Notes: generated by a model from the letters alone, not told the origin. A stretch of DNA of 62,118 nucleotides from a virus (IMGVR_UViG_3300031902_000007:1-62118); one strand, 5' to 3'. Counted from the stretch's first letter, positions 1 through 7,731 are shown. A program made the numbers and translations.

Positions 1-252
1 GTACCTGAGCGGCGCGAACCTGAGCGGCGCGTACCTGAGCGGCGCGAACCTGAGCGGCGCGGACCTGGGCGGCGCGAACCTGGGCGGCGCGAACCTGAGC
101 GGCGCGTACCTGAGCGGCGCGGACCTGGGCGGCGCGAACCTGAGCGGCGCGAACCTGAGCGGCGCGGACCTGGGCGGCGCGAACCTGGGCGGCGCGAACC
201 TGAGCGGCGCGAACCTGAGCGGCGCGTACCTGAGCGGCGCGGACCTGGGCGG
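1..252 (+). repeat. 15-bp tandem repeat array of the pentapeptide gene
   Basis: The unit ggcgcgNacctgNgc recurs about every 15 bases with changes at only two or three positions per copy. The nucleotide array is therefore much more uniform than the protein requires. It continues from 61994 to the right end, so the true copy number is unknown. Confidence 0.9.
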
Positions 253-490
253 ACAATGGATCATCCAAGGTGCCACACGCAGCGATGGGTACGCATTCTT
301 TCTTCAGAAGCTGACTGGAGACACTGAGCCGATGGTGAAGGCCGGATGCCGTCATTTTACTTTGGCCCAAGCTCAGTCCCATTGGGAATCAATGCGAGCT
401 GGGACGGCGTTGCTCGTTGAAACGCGGGCCATCGTTCGATGCATGGTTGATCTTGCGCATGCGCGCGGATTGATGGAAGTTTCAAAATGA
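2..490 (+). CDS. Pentapeptide-repeat protein, 3' part (5' part is at the right end)
   Basis: This is an open frame from the left edge to a TGA at 488-490. The first 250 bases encode A(N/D/Y)L(S/G)G repeats, which fold as a right-handed quadrilateral beta-helix in known pentapeptide proteins. About 79 non-repeat residues follow ([19 protein letters not shown]..), ending in MEVSK. That C-terminal domain is often attached to such repeats in phage proteins of unknown role. The 5' end of the same gene is at 61873. The two ends differ by two bases in phase, as expected if the contig broke inside the repeat. The stop overlaps the next ATG (ATGA), so the two are translationally coupled. The target is unknown; some pentapeptide proteins mimic DNA or bind gyrase. 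Confidence 0.85.
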   Translation, partial: YLSGANLSGAYLSGANLSGADLGGANLGGANLSGAYLSGADLGGANLSGANLSGADLGGANLGGANLSGANLSGAYLSGADLGGQWIIQGATRSDGYAFFLQKLTGDTEPMVKAGCRHFTLAQAQSHWESMRAGTALLVETRAIVRCMVDLAHARGLMEVSK

Positions 491-702
491 AGGAAGTGAA
501 GAGCAGCAACATCCACGCGGTCGGCTGGACACCCGAGCACGGTCTCAAGATCACGTTCAAGGGCAAGGACGGCAAGCCGAGCGGGACGTATCACTATCCC
601 GACGCACCGGAGAGTATCCACACCGAGCTGATGGCGGCCGACAGCCACGGCAAGCACTTCCTGGCGCACATCCGCAACAGCTACAAGGGCGTGAAGCAAT
701 GA
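487..702 (+). CDS. KTSC-domain protein
   Basis: A 71-residue protein with the KTSC pattern: SSNIHAVGW near the N terminus, a central YHYPDAP, then [21 protein letters not shown] proteins are small, common in phages and of unknown biochemical role; relatives occur fused to lysyl-tRNA-synthetase-like proteins. It starts with an ATGA overlap on the pentapeptide gene and ends with an ATGA overlap into the next gene, so the block is one polycistronic unit. Confidence 0.8.
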   Translation: MKEVKSSNIHAVGWTPEHGLKITFKGKDGKPSGTYHYPDAPESIHTELMAADSHGKHFLAHIRNSYKGVKQ

Positions 703-926
703 GCGATACCAGTCCTCTCGCATTCCCGCTTCAAGGGCAAGACGCCCCGGTGTCCTACGGCATGTTGCTCCGCGACTGGTTCGCGGGGCAGGCGCTGGCC
801 GGCATAGCATCAGCCATGAAGGCAGAGCGGTTTGACCTGATCTTGAGCGGTGTGCAGGCCGGCGGGCTGGAGGCTCATGTTGCCTATTGCCTCGCCGACG
901 CGATGCTGAAGGAGCGCGAGAAGTGA
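699..926 (+). CDS. Small phage protein of unknown function
   Basis: A 75-residue soluble protein. The central block MLLRDWFAGQALAGI recalls short accessory proteins that are frequent in proteobacterial phages. No catalytic motif is visible. ATGA and GTGA overlaps at its two ends show that it is read within the operon. Confidence 0.7.
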   Translation: MSDTSPLAFPLQGQDAPVSYGMLLRDWFAGQALAGIASAMKAERFDLILSGVQAGGLEAHVAYCLADAMLKEREK

Positions 927-1123
927 GGACCGTCCTGATCTGCTCGCGGTGCGGCTGCGGGTTCGGCGACATCCGAGTAAACGGCGTTCCGCATGACGGT
1001 CCGCTCTGGCAATGGCCGGGCGGCAACCAATTCGGCCCGCGATGCGGCGGGATCATCGAAGCAATCATATTCACAGGAGAGACGAATGGCCGTGAGCCCC
1101 GACAACAGCGCCTTGATTCCTAA
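923..1123 (+). CDS. Small Cys-containing protein, possible zinc ribbon
   Basis: I chose the GTG at 923, which overlaps the preceding TGA, over the longer upstream start. The 66-residue product begins VRTVLICSRCGCGF and has a later PRCGG. The CxxC pair near the N terminus is compatible with zinc binding, but the second pair is incomplete. Its 3' end overlaps the next gene by 38 bases. Function is not recognised. Confidence 0.55.
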   Translation: MRTVLICSRCGCGFGDIRVNGVPHDGPLWQWPGGNQFGPRCGGIIEAIIFTGETNGREPRQQRLDS

Positions 1124-2114
1124 CTACACGTACTGGCGCGACGCCCTCGCCGGCAAGAAGCCGAAAATGTTCGTGGATTCTCCCGAGCTGGGTTTCTACC
1201 GCAAGGGCGTGTACGTCAAGGAACCGAACGTCCGCAGCAAGCGCGTCGGCTGGACGCCGGTCGCGATCTTTCTCAACGCCAACAAGGCGCTGTGTGCGAT
1301 TATCGGGCCGAACGGAAGCGACAAGATTCTGACCGACCGGGACCAGATCAACGAGTTGTGGAGCTTCGTTGCCGCCAACCCGATCAGCGAGGAGACCTAT
1401 CGCGCGGTCGCGGAGCGCGGCGAGGGCTGGCCGGACAGCCACGACGCGGCGCCGGCCCTGCCGGATGAACCGCAGCCCGCCGCGGACCAATCCCCAGCCG
1501 AGAAGATCGCCGCAGCCCTGAAGGCCGACAAGGCGCTGGCCGTGGCCTACAAGGCGATCGACAGCGACGAACTCGCGAGCAAGGCGCGGAGCCTGCAGAA
1601 CAAGTTCCTTGAGCACCGCGGCGCGGCCGGGAAGGCATACGATGCGGCGAACCGGCCGTTGCTGGACGAGCAGAAGGCCTTGCGGGAAATCTGGTTCCCG
1701 ATCCGGGACGACGCCGACGCCGAGATCAAGGCGCTCGCCGCCGCCATGGGTCGCTGGGAGGACACCAAGCGTGCAGCCGCCAAGCTCGCCCAGGAGGCCG
1801 CCGACAAGGCCGCGCGCGAGCATGCCGAGGCCGTCCGCAAGGCCGAGGAGGCGAACAAGCCCGCCCCGCCGCCGCCCGCCGAGGTCAAGCCGAACACGCC
1901 CGCGCCGTCGGCGCAGATCAGGGGCGGTGCCGGCCGCGCCGCTTCCGTCTCCCTGCAGAAGTTCGTCACCGAGATCGACGCGGCGAAGGTGTTCGAATCG
2001 TTCAAGACGAATGCCGAGGTGATCGAACTCCTGACCGCGCTGGCGCAGAAGGCGATCCGCGCCGGCCTCGACGTGCCGGGCGCGAAATTCGAAGAGCGAT
2101 CTGTCGTTCGGTAA
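1086..2114 (+). CDS. Ala/Lys-rich coiled-coil protein, unknown function
   Basis: The start at 1086 is preceded by a good ribosome site (cacaggagagacg), better than the in-frame ATG at 993. The 342-residue product has a globular N-terminal third (NYTYWRDALAGKKP.., GWTPVAIFLNANKALCAIIG) and a long helical Ala/Lys/Glu middle (about residues 150-280) with a Pro-rich break. It lies just upstream of recT, a place where phages often carry recombination accessory proteins, but no family is recognised. Confidence 0.75.
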   Translation: MAVSPDNSALIPNYTYWRDALAGKKPKMFVDSPELGFYRKGVYVKEPNVRSKRVGWTPVAIFLNANKALCAIIGPNGSDKILTDRDQINELWSFVAANPISEETYRAVAERGEGWPDSHDAAPALPDEPQPAADQSPAEKIAAALKADKALAVAYKAIDSDELASKARSLQNKFLEHRGAAGKAYDAANRPLLDEQKALREIWFPIRDDADAEIKALAAAMGRWEDTKRAAAKLAQEAADKAAREHAEAVRKAEEANKPAPPPPAEVKPNTPAPSAQIRGGAGRAASVSLQKFVTEIDAAKVFESFKTNAEVIELLTALAQKAIRAGLDVPGAKFEERSVVR

Positions 2115-2123
2115 ATTCTACGG

Positions 2124-2158
2124 TTGACATTAACCGGCGGCGCACTCACGATGCGCCG
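2124..2158 (+). promoter_or_regulatory. TTGACA element followed by a hairpin ahead of recT
   Basis: The 58-base gap before recT has a perfect -35-like TTGACA at 2124-2129. A weak -10 (CACGAT, 2147-2152) lies 17 bases on. A 7-bp inverted repeat (CGGCGCA 2138-2144, TGCGCCG 2152-2158) overlaps the -10. This could be a promoter with an operator-like palindrome or an attenuating hairpin. The ribosome site cggaggaaaac follows directly. Confidence 0.4.
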
Positions 2159-2172
2159 TCTCGGAGGAAAAC

Positions 2173-3096
2173 ATGAACGCAATCGCCAAGATCGAAAAGC
2201 CGCAGCTCCTGCAGAGCATGGCTGACAAGTACCAGCTCGAGCCGGACCAGTTCGCCAAGACCGTCCGCGCAACGTGCGGAATGCCAACGGCGACCGCAGA
2301 GCAGTTCGCCGCATTCCTGATTGTGGCGAAGACATACAATTTGAACCCCGTGTTGCGTGAGATTTGGGCGTTCCCGTCGCGGGCCGGCGGGATCGTGCCG
2401 ATCGTGTCAATCGACGGGTGGGCCAATCTTGTGAACTCGCACCCGCAGTGCGACGGTTTCGAGTTCGAAACGGTTCATGACGGCGAGGACATGGGCATCA
2501 CCTGCAAACTGTTTCGGAAGGACCGCAGTCATCCTGTGTCGGTCACCGAATGGCTATCGGAGTGCGCGCGGCCTACTGACCCATGGAAAACGATGAGGCG
2601 CCGGATGCTGCGGCACAAAGCATTCATCCAGGCTGCGCGGCTCGCGTTCGGGCTTGCCGGGATCTACGACGAGGACGAAGGCCGGGTGATTGCCGAGGCT
2701 CCGGCACGCGACGTGACGTCGCTGCGCGTGCCGAGCCCTTCCGAGGTCGAGGTGATTGAGACGGTCGAGACCGATCACGGCACCGACAAGTACAAGCCCG
2801 GCGACGTCGTCGACATGAACCCGCCGGCCGCCGATCCCGAACCGCCGAAGGACGAGCCCAAGGCCGAGCCGGCCAAGCCGAAACTGAAGTGGCCCGATCT
2901 CAAGACCGGCTACGAGAAATGGATCACGCTTTGCTTCAAGCGGATCAACGAGCACATGGACGGCGGCGAACTCGAAACGTTCTTCGTGCAGGAGATCCAG
3001 CCGACGCTCGACAAGCTGATGCCGCCTGACCGTGATGACGTGATCGCGGCGTATGACCGCCGGCAGAAGGCATTGAAGGAGGAAGGCGATGAGTAA
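2173..3096 (+). CDS. recT: RecT/Bet-family single-strand annealing protein
   Basis: A 307-residue protein. The core (about residues 35-185) has the RecT/Bet signatures: FAAFLIVAKTYNLNPVLREI, IVPIVSIDGWANLVNSHPQ, WKTMRRRMLRHKAFIQAAR and LAFGLAGIYDEDE. Such proteins bind single-stranded DNA and anneal complementary strands during phage recombination and replication. The acidic, Pro-rich tail (about 200-250) is typical for the family. It overlaps the DnaQ-like exonuclease by 8 bases, and the pair may form an exonuclease/annealase system, although that exonuclease is not of the classical lambda or RecE type. Confidence 0.92.
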   Translation: MNAIAKIEKPQLLQSMADKYQLEPDQFAKTVRATCGMPTATAEQFAAFLIVAKTYNLNPVLREIWAFPSRAGGIVPIVSIDGWANLVNSHPQCDGFEFETVHDGEDMGITCKLFRKDRSHPVSVTEWLSECARPTDPWKTMRRRMLRHKAFIQAARLAFGLAGIYDEDEGRVIAEAPARDVTSLRVPSPSEVEVIETVETDHGTDKYKPGDVVDMNPPAADPEPPKDEPKAEPAKPKLKWPDLKTGYEKWITLCFKRINEHMDGGELETFFVQEIQPTLDKLMPPDRDDVIAAYDRRQKALKEEGDE

Positions 3097-3703
3097 GCGC
3101 GTCCTGTTCTTCGATACCGAGACGACGGGCTTCTTTGATGATCGTCTCCCGGTCGACCACGAGGCCCAGCCCTACCTCGTGCAGCTTGCGGCCATGCTAT
3201 GCGAGGATAACGGCGACGTGATTTCGTCGTTTTCCTTCATTGTTTCCTATCCCTACCCGGCCATGGAGATCCCCGAGAAGGCAGCGGCGGTGCACGGCAT
3301 CACCACCGAGAAGGCGGTTCAATTCGGCGTCTCTGCCGAGTTCGCGCTCGGTGCGTTTGCCCATCTGTACACCCGCGCCAATATGGTCTGCGCCCACAAC
3401 ATCAAGTTCGACAAGGGCATTCTTGAAGTCGCGAGTGCGCGGCACTACGGCAAGACGGTGCCGATCAAGAAGCCTCTGTTCTGCACGATGGAGGCTGCCG
3501 CGTCGGTCGTGAACTTGCCGCCGACCGAGCGCATGATCGCCGCCGGCATCAACAAGCCGAAGGCTCCGAAGCTGGAGGAGTGCGTCAAGCATTTCTTCGG
3601 CGAGACGTTGGACGGCGCGCATGACGCGATGGTCGATGTGGTCGCATGCAAGCGCGTCTATTACCATCTCAAATCGCTTGAGGCCGCCAATGATCAATCG
3701 TGA
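3089..3703 (+). CDS. DnaQ-like 3'-5' exonuclease (DEDDh)
   Basis: A 204-residue protein with the three exonuclease motifs: ExoI FDTETTG (8-14), ExoII HNIKFD (103-108) and ExoIII HDAMVDV (178-184), with the catalytic His/Asp of the DEDDh class. The fold removes nucleotides from DNA or RNA 3' ends using two metal ions. With recT directly upstream, it may produce or trim ends for annealing. It has no polymerase domain, and I see no phage polymerase for it to proofread. Confidence 0.92.
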   Translation: MSKRVLFFDTETTGFFDDRLPVDHEAQPYLVQLAAMLCEDNGDVISSFSFIVSYPYPAMEIPEKAAAVHGITTEKAVQFGVSAEFALGAFAHLYTRANMVCAHNIKFDKGILEVASARHYGKTVPIKKPLFCTMEAAASVVNLPPTERMIAAGINKPKAPKLEECVKHFFGETLDGAHDAMVDVVACKRVYYHLKSLEAANDQS

Positions 3704-3866
3704 ACTGATCGACATCGCCGGCGAGGTGCGCGGAGAGAGCGAAAAGGCGTGGCGGATCTACGACGGCAAAACGACTGAATGGGTGCCGAAGTCGCAAGTC
3801 GAGAAGAACCCGGACGGTACCTTCACAATGCCGGAATGGCTGGCACAGGACAAAGGATTCATCTGA
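3690..3866 (+). CDS. Small phage protein of unknown function
   Basis: A 58-residue protein starting MINRELIDIAGEVRGES, with the ATG inside the end of the exonuclease gene. The tail motif ..EWVPKSQVEKNPDGTFTMPEWLAQDKG resembles small conserved phage proteins of unknown role that are seen near recombination genes. TGATG coupling to the next gene supports the frame. Confidence 0.7.
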   Translation: MINRELIDIAGEVRGESEKAWRIYDGKTTEWVPKSQVEKNPDGTFTMPEWLAQDKGFI

Positions 3867-4168
3867 TGGACGATGGCAAGGTCGAGGGCATCGGCTTCAA
3901 GGGCAAGAAGAACATCTACACCTGCGAGGCCTGCAAGGGCCACGTTGTCACAGTCGACAAAGACCGAGGCGTCACCCCGTTCATGATCGAATGCAAGGCG
4001 ACAAACGGCTGCAGAGGCATGATGAAGTCGAGCATGTATCGCGTGTTCGATCAGGAGATGCGAGCCGACTACGAGTGGTATCGGCCGACGGCGCCAGAGG
4101 TCGTCAAACCGCGTCTGCAACATCACGTCGACCAAGGCGGCCTCCTGTTGCGCAAGGTCGGGCCGTGA
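3866..4168 (+). CDS. Zinc-finger-like small protein
   Basis: A 100-residue protein starting at the ATG that overlaps the preceding stop. CEAC (about 20-23) with a later CKATNGC suggests a metal site built from four cysteines. The C-terminal half is basic and rich in aromatic residues. It is probably a nucleic-acid-binding accessory protein of the recombination block, but no family is recognised. Confidence 0.65.
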   Translation: MDDGKVEGIGFKGKKNIYTCEACKGHVVTVDKDRGVTPFMIECKATNGCRGMMKSSMYRVFDQEMRADYEWYRPTAPEVVKPRLQHHVDQGGLLLRKVGP

Positions 4169-4626
4169 CCGAGATTTTCCTCCGCAAGCGCCGCGCCAAG
4201 GACGGGGAGATAGGCCTCTTCCCCGAGGGCGCCGTGTTCGAGGAGGAGTGGCAGAGCATTGCGATCGGCGCCGAAGTTGATGCCAAGCTCTCGGTCCCGG
4301 TCAACGAGAAATACCGGAAGTTCTTCCACGCGCTGTGTGGCAAGCTCGCCGAGGCGGTGGAGCTCTTCGGCGGGTCGAAGGACTTCGCGAAGGAGCAACT
4401 GCTTCTGCAGTGCCGCCACGCGACATACCACCACGACAAGCTCCGCGGCAAGACGGAGATACGAGCCAAGACCACGGCAAACCTATCGTCGGACGAATGG
4501 ATTCGGCTGCTGAAGCGCGCGAACTACGTGGCCGTGAGCGAGTACCTTCCGGGCGTGCCAGAGGGCGTGCTCCGGGACGAGATCGAGAAGATGCTTGGAA
4601 CAAATGGACCTCTAACCTCGGATTAA
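4165..4626 (+). CDS. DUF1367-like phage protein
   Basis: The GTG at 4165 (GTGA overlap) gives 153 residues. The order MTEIFLRK.., EEWQSIAIG, SVPVNEKYRKFFHALCGKL, an all-helical middle and a C-terminal LRDEIEKML follows the layout of DUF1367 proteins of phage recombination (nin-like) regions. The family has no established activity. Identification rests on the motif layout only. Confidence 0.6.
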   Translation: MTEIFLRKRRAKDGEIGLFPEGAVFEEEWQSIAIGAEVDAKLSVPVNEKYRKFFHALCGKLAEAVELFGGSKDFAKEQLLLQCRHATYHHDKLRGKTEIRAKTTANLSSDEWIRLLKRANYVAVSEYLPGVPEGVLRDEIEKMLGTNGPLTSD

Positions 4627-4631
4627 CGGAC

Positions 4632-4847
4632 ATGTTCATTAAATTCAAACTTTTGTGGGCCTTGTTTTTTGGCGGGGTTCTATATGACGTGGTTGTCAGC
4701 AGCGTGGGATGGTTTCCAGAGCGCCCACTTTCCGTCAGGCTCTCGGAGGATATCCAAGTTGCGTTTTTCATCGTTGCCGCGTGGGTCGCATCGCTGATCA
4801 TTCTGAGGTTGGAAAAATCCTTTTCAACCTCAGGGGGAAGGCATTGA
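4632..4847 (+). CDS. Small two-span membrane protein
   Basis: A 71-residue protein with hydrophobic spans at about 6-24 and 42-59 and a polar C terminus. The gene is more AT-rich than its neighbours (for example ttcaaacttttgtgggccttgttttttgg in shortened form), which hints at separate acquisition. No ribosome site is obvious beyond the short gap after the previous stop. Function unknown; superinfection exclusion would be one possibility. Confidence 0.55.
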   Translation: MFIKFKLLWALFFGGVLYDVVVSSVGWFPERPLSVRLSEDIQVAFFIVAAWVASLIILRLEKSFSTSGGRH

Positions 4848-4880
4848 CCTTTGTCATTCATCGCTAACAGGAGCCCCGTC

Positions 4881-5198
4881 ATGCAACGACCTGCCACACC
4901 GAAGAACGAGAAGCCCTCCGTCACGATCGCGAACCTCGTTCGGGAGAACGACAACCTCGCCGCCAGGATCGACGAGTTGTCGAAGATGAATATGGAGTCC
5001 GGCCGCGCCATGAACGAATGGCGGGACGAGGCCAAACGGGCCGATCGCGAGTTGGATCGACGGCAGGCGCTGATCGACGCATTGAGATATGAACTCGAAG
5101 CCGCCCAGGCCAAGATCGCAAAGCTCGAAAGCGTGCTCTGCGGCTACCGCCAGGCCATCGCCGACGTCCACGGACATCAGCACGAGATCGCGAAATGA
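4881..5198 (+). CDS. Coiled-coil protein, unknown function
   Basis: The ATG at 4881 has a good ribosome site (aacaggagccccgtc), so I preferred it over the TTG at 4851. The 105 residues are mostly heptad-like helix (VRENDNLAARIDELSKM.., ELEAAQAKIAKLESVL), so the protein is probably a rod-like dimer. It ends with an ATGA overlap into a DNA-binding protein gene. Confidence 0.7.
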   Translation: MQRPATPKNEKPSVTIANLVRENDNLAARIDELSKMNMESGRAMNEWRDEAKRADRELDRRQALIDALRYELEAAQAKIAKLESVLCGYRQAIADVHGHQHEIAK

Positions 5199-5566
5199 GG
5201 AGCCGGGAGGAGGTGCGTCGGCTCAAGCGCGAGGAACGCGTATCGATGCGGGTTGAGGCCGCAAGGGTCTTGGTCGAGATCGCCACATGTCACGGGCTCG
5301 GCATCGACGTGTTGCGCGGCGCCCATCCCGGCCGCCCGCCCCAGATCGTGACCGCGGTGCGGAAAAAGTTCATTCTCCGGATGCGCGGTAAAGTGAGCAT
5401 GTCCACCATCGCCGATCTTTTGTTCTGCGACATCTCGACGGTGCAATATCACTCCTCAGAAAAATACCGCAAGAAGAAGGAATCGAACATTGCCCGTTAC
5501 ACCGCACGATCCGGAGCAGCGGCGGGAGAAGATCCAAGGCTTGATCGACCGCTACCGCCATGGTGA
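5195..5566 (+). CDS. HTH protein resembling DnaA domain IV
   Basis: A 123-residue protein. The stretch from about 34 to 95 (VLVEIATCHGLGIDVLRG, RKKFILRMRGKVSMSTIADLLFCDISTVQYH) follows the DnaA C-terminal layout, where a basic helix and an HTH read DnaA boxes. It has no AAA+ domain. It could bind an origin or act as a regulator in the recombination and replication block. Its 3' end overlaps the next gene by 77 bases. Confidence 0.65.
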   Translation: MRSREEVRRLKREERVSMRVEAARVLVEIATCHGLGIDVLRGAHPGRPPQIVTAVRKKFILRMRGKVSMSTIADLLFCDISTVQYHSSEKYRKKKESNIARYTARSGAAAGEDPRLDRPLPPW

Positions 5567-5699
5567 ATTCTCGGAGGCTGTGTTCACCGCATCGCTCAAG
5601 GCCGCCGGGATGAGGCCTGTCAACATCGGAGCGCTGGTCATCCGCAACCGATCAGCGTTCGTCAACTCCCTGCCCCACAAACGAGGAGAAGTTTCGTGA
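5490..5699 (+). CDS. Small phage protein of unknown function
   Basis: The TTG at 5490 follows aagaagg at normal spacing. It gives 69 residues beginning MPVTPHDPEQRREKIQGLIDRY. The mostly helical layout ending in a short sheet resembles small phage regulators, but no HTH is clear. The large overlap with the upstream gene makes the start less certain. Confidence 0.5.
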   Translation: MPVTPHDPEQRREKIQGLIDRYRHGEFSEAVFTASLKAAGMRPVNIGALVIRNRSAFVNSLPHKRGEVS

Positions 5700-6187
5700 C
5701 AAACCATAGCATAACCAATGAGTTGAAATCCAAGCTCGACGATCTCCTGTTCATTGAGGATGAGCTCGAAGCCCTCAAGCTGGAGTTCGCACAGTCCCAG
5801 GCCACGATCCTCGACCTCGACAAGGACAACAACCGGCTCCGGGAGCAGCTCGAGCGCGCCCTGGTCGACCGGGACAAGCTGCAGGCCTTCGCGGTGAACC
5901 TGACGACGCGGCTGCAGGTGATCTCGGAGAACGTCGGCAGCGTGATCCGGGAATCGGGACGATCGGCGGTTGCCGAGGCCGGCAGGATCCGCGAGCAGCG
6001 GCAGGAGCGGCACAGGCTGACGGCAGAGCCCGCCCCAGCGCGTCGCGTGCGGCAGACGATATTTGACCATCCGCCGGCCGAGACTGACTTCGAACCGGCA
6101 CATCAGGATCCCACCGATTACGCGCCGGCGGCGCTGGTCGACCGGCTCCGGACCGGAACCCGGCCTCCCACCAACGAATATCGGTGA
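5696..6187 (+). CDS. Coiled-coil protein, unknown function
   Basis: The GTG at 5696 follows a ggagaag ribosome site. Residues about 10-75 form a continuous coiled coil (KLDDLLFIEDELEALKLEFAQ.., NNRLREQLERAL). The C-terminal half is Pro/Arg-rich and probably disordered. It resembles the 4881 gene in design and may be a paralogous scaffold. Function unknown. Confidence 0.65.
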   Translation: MTNHSITNELKSKLDDLLFIEDELEALKLEFAQSQATILDLDKDNNRLREQLERALVDRDKLQAFAVNLTTRLQVISENVGSVIRESGRSAVAEAGRIREQRQERHRLTAEPAPARRVRQTIFDHPPAETDFEPAHQDPTDYAPAALVDRLRTGTRPPTNEYR

Positions 6188-6190
6188 TCC

Positions 6191-6373
6191 ATGGCCATTT
6201 TCCGTTGCAAATGCGGTGCTCTCAAAACCGGCCAGCCCTATCGGTCGAATACGACCTATCCCTGGGACTGTCCGAAGTGTGCGCCGGCCAAGCAATCGCG
6301 GGAATCGGCCGACGCCGCCAAGCGCGCCAACGGCGGCCGGTCCTACCCTTCCGCTCCGGAGAGGCGCGTGTGA
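6191..6373 (+). CDS. Zinc-ribbon small protein
   Basis: A 60-residue protein with CKC (6-8) and CPKC (27-30) in a compact N-terminal half, followed by an Arg/Ser-rich tail. This suggests a single zinc-ribbon nucleic-acid-binding protein. The GTGA overlap with the next gene supports the frame. Confidence 0.6.
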   Translation: MAIFRCKCGALKTGQPYRSNTTYPWDCPKCAPAKQSRESADAAKRANGGRSYPSAPERRV

Positions 6374-6570
6374 CCGAGACGATGCTCTACCCGCGCAAGC
6401 GGCCGCGGATGTACACGAAGGAGCGAGACGCATATTTGCTGGCGAATCAAGGGGTTGACCCTGCGATCTTGGCGGATGTGCTGAAGCTTCACGTTCGATC
6501 GATCTACCGCTACCAGCGCCGGCTGGGGATTCGGCTCTGCACTTGGCACCATCACGGGACGGGAACATGA
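6370..6570 (+). CDS. Small HTH protein
   Basis: The GTG at 6370 is coupled to the preceding stop. The 66-residue product contains DAYLLANQGVDPAILADVL-KLHVRSIYRYQRRLG, a helix-turn-helix of the homeodomain-like/IS-resolvase type, with a basic C terminus. It is a likely DNA-binding regulator. Confidence 0.65.
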   Translation: MTETMLYPRKRPRMYTKERDAYLLANQGVDPAILADVLKLHVRSIYRYQRRLGIRLCTWHHHGTGT

Positions 6571-6734
6571 CGCCGGAACAGGAACTTAACGCTGCGGCTG
6601 AGATGCTGAGGCAGATCAACCCGTTCGACGTGCTGACATTCGAACACGTCCGCGACATCGGCAACGGGATGTCAGCCCATATCATTTGGCCTGCCAGCAG
6701 TCCGCCGATCGACCTGCGCCGCCGGCGGCGCTGA
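6567..6734 (+). CDS. Small phage protein of unknown function
   Basis: The ATG at 6567 overlaps the stop of the HTH gene. The 55-residue product (MTPEQELNAAAEMLRQINPFDVL..) ends in a basic RRRRR tail. It is the last gene before a 287-base intergenic region and closes this operon segment. No family is recognised. Confidence 0.55.
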   Translation: MTPEQELNAAAEMLRQINPFDVLTFEHVRDIGNGMSAHIIWPASSPPIDLRRRRR

Positions 6735-6825
6735 ACCACGACGGGCCACGGCCGGAACCGCAGCCGCGCAGGAAGCCGGCGAAGGTCTATCGCGTCGTTT
6801 GAATGAAGCTGTAACATTTCGTTAC

Positions 6826-6853
6826 TTGCTCTTGTGCAAATTAATTGTACATT
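6826..6853 (+). promoter_or_regulatory. Candidate promoter for the structured leader at 6862
   Basis: A TTGCTC (6826-6831) and TACATT (6848-6853) pair with 16-bp spacing sits in the most AT-rich part of this gap. It predicts a start near 6860, directly before the base of the long RNA stem. Just upstream is the inverted repeat GTAAC-atttc-GTTAC (6811-6825), which would suit an operator. From 6735 to 6810 nothing else is evident. Confidence 0.4.
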
Positions 6854-6861
6854 AGCGGCAA

Positions 6862-6967
6862 GAGAGTTGAGTCCGTCGAGGCGGCTGCGGACAAGCGCTG
6901 GTGCGGTTGGGGTTCGCCCCTCCAAATGGAAACAGACCTGCAAGCCCGCCTGCGGACCTCAACTCTC
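6862..6967 (+). ncRNA. Candidate structured leader RNA with long closing stem
   Basis: About 106 nt fold as nested helices. GAGAGTTGAG (6862-6871) pairs with CTCAACTCTC (6958-6967), TCCG (6872-6875) with CGGA (6953-6956), and AGGCGG (6879-6884) with CCGCCT (6946-6951). Inside is a GGGG-TTCG-CCCC hairpin (6909-6920). Two further hairpins follow before the next gene: GCGGG/CCCGC (6982-6996) and AGCC/GGCT, whose loop holds part of the ribosome site of the gene at 7022. It may be a cis-regulatory leader or a small RNA. It matches no family I can name. Confidence 0.5.
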
Positions 6968-7021
6968 CCTCTACCACCGCCGCGGGATTGGCCCGCAGCA
7001 AGAGCCGAAGGGGCTAAAATC

Positions 7022-7333
7022 ATGACCACTCAAATTAGCGTTCAAGTCTCGCAGGGCAACGCCAGCGTGACCGACGAAGATCGCGAACGCGCTGAAGCCG
7101 CAGCGCTGAAGGTTCTCGGTGCCTTTGAGTGGCGCAAAGGACAGCAGATGCAAATCGAGGCCGAGGAAGCCTACGCGGCCTATCAGCGCCACATGAGCGA
7201 TGAAGACTATCTGCGCTCCCCGCGCGATACGATCCTCATCGCGGCGTGGGAAGCCGCGCAACATGCGGCGGATATCGCCCTCACCGAGGGCTGGTATAAT
7301 CCGAACGGCGCGCACTGCGAGATTAGCGCGTGA
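7022..7333 (+). CDS. Phage protein of unknown function behind a structured leader
   Basis: The ATG at 7022 follows aagggg at 7008-7013. The 103-residue product has a short beta-rich start (MTTQISVQVSQGNASVTDED) and helical remainder (ALKVLGAFEWRKGQQMQIEAEEAYAAY..). Its leader is the most structured part of the left arm, so translation may be controlled by RNA folding. Function unknown. Confidence 0.65.
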   Translation: MTTQISVQVSQGNASVTDEDRERAEAAALKVLGAFEWRKGQQMQIEAEEAYAAYQRHMSDEDYLRSPRDTILIAAWEAAQHAADIALTEGWYNPNGAHCEISA

Positions 7334-7731
7334 AACCCCTCTACGCCCTGCTGCGCGACCGCTGCGGCCTCTCGCTCCGGGAGGCCGCGGAGTTTCACGG
7401 CACATCGGAAAATTCCGTGATGTCGTGGTCGGCGGGACGCCGTAATCCGCCCGCCGGCATCATCGCCGAGCTGCGCGCGTTGTATGCGCAAATCGAGACT
7501 GCCGCCGCCGATCTGGTGACGCTGGCCCGCGAGGCCGGGCCTGAGGTCGAGATCGAGCTCGGCCTCGCCGCCGACGACGCCGAGGCGCGGTCGATCGGCT
7601 GGCCCTGCGTCGGCGCCCACGCCGCCGCGCTTGGGCTCGCCGCCGCGCGTCTGGACAACCAGGTGCGCATCGTTGCGCGCGGGACCACGCTGGCGACGGC
7701 AGCGGCGGCCGATCTCAACGATAGACGGTAG
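7330..7731 (+). CDS. XRE-like HTH protein
   Basis: The GTG at 7330 overlaps the preceding stop. The N-terminal 50 residues (LLRDRCGLSLREAAEFHGTSENSVMSWSAGRRNPP) form a Cro/CI-type helix-turn-helix. The remainder is Ala-rich with no recognised domain. It is the last gene before the operator-bearing gap at 7732-7930 and is a candidate for binding there. Confidence 0.65.
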   Translation: MKPLYALLRDRCGLSLREAAEFHGTSENSVMSWSAGRRNPPAGIIAELRALYAQIETAAADLVTLAREAGPEVEIELGLAADDAEARSIGWPCVGAHAAALGLAAARLDNQVRIVARGTTLATAAAADLNDRR

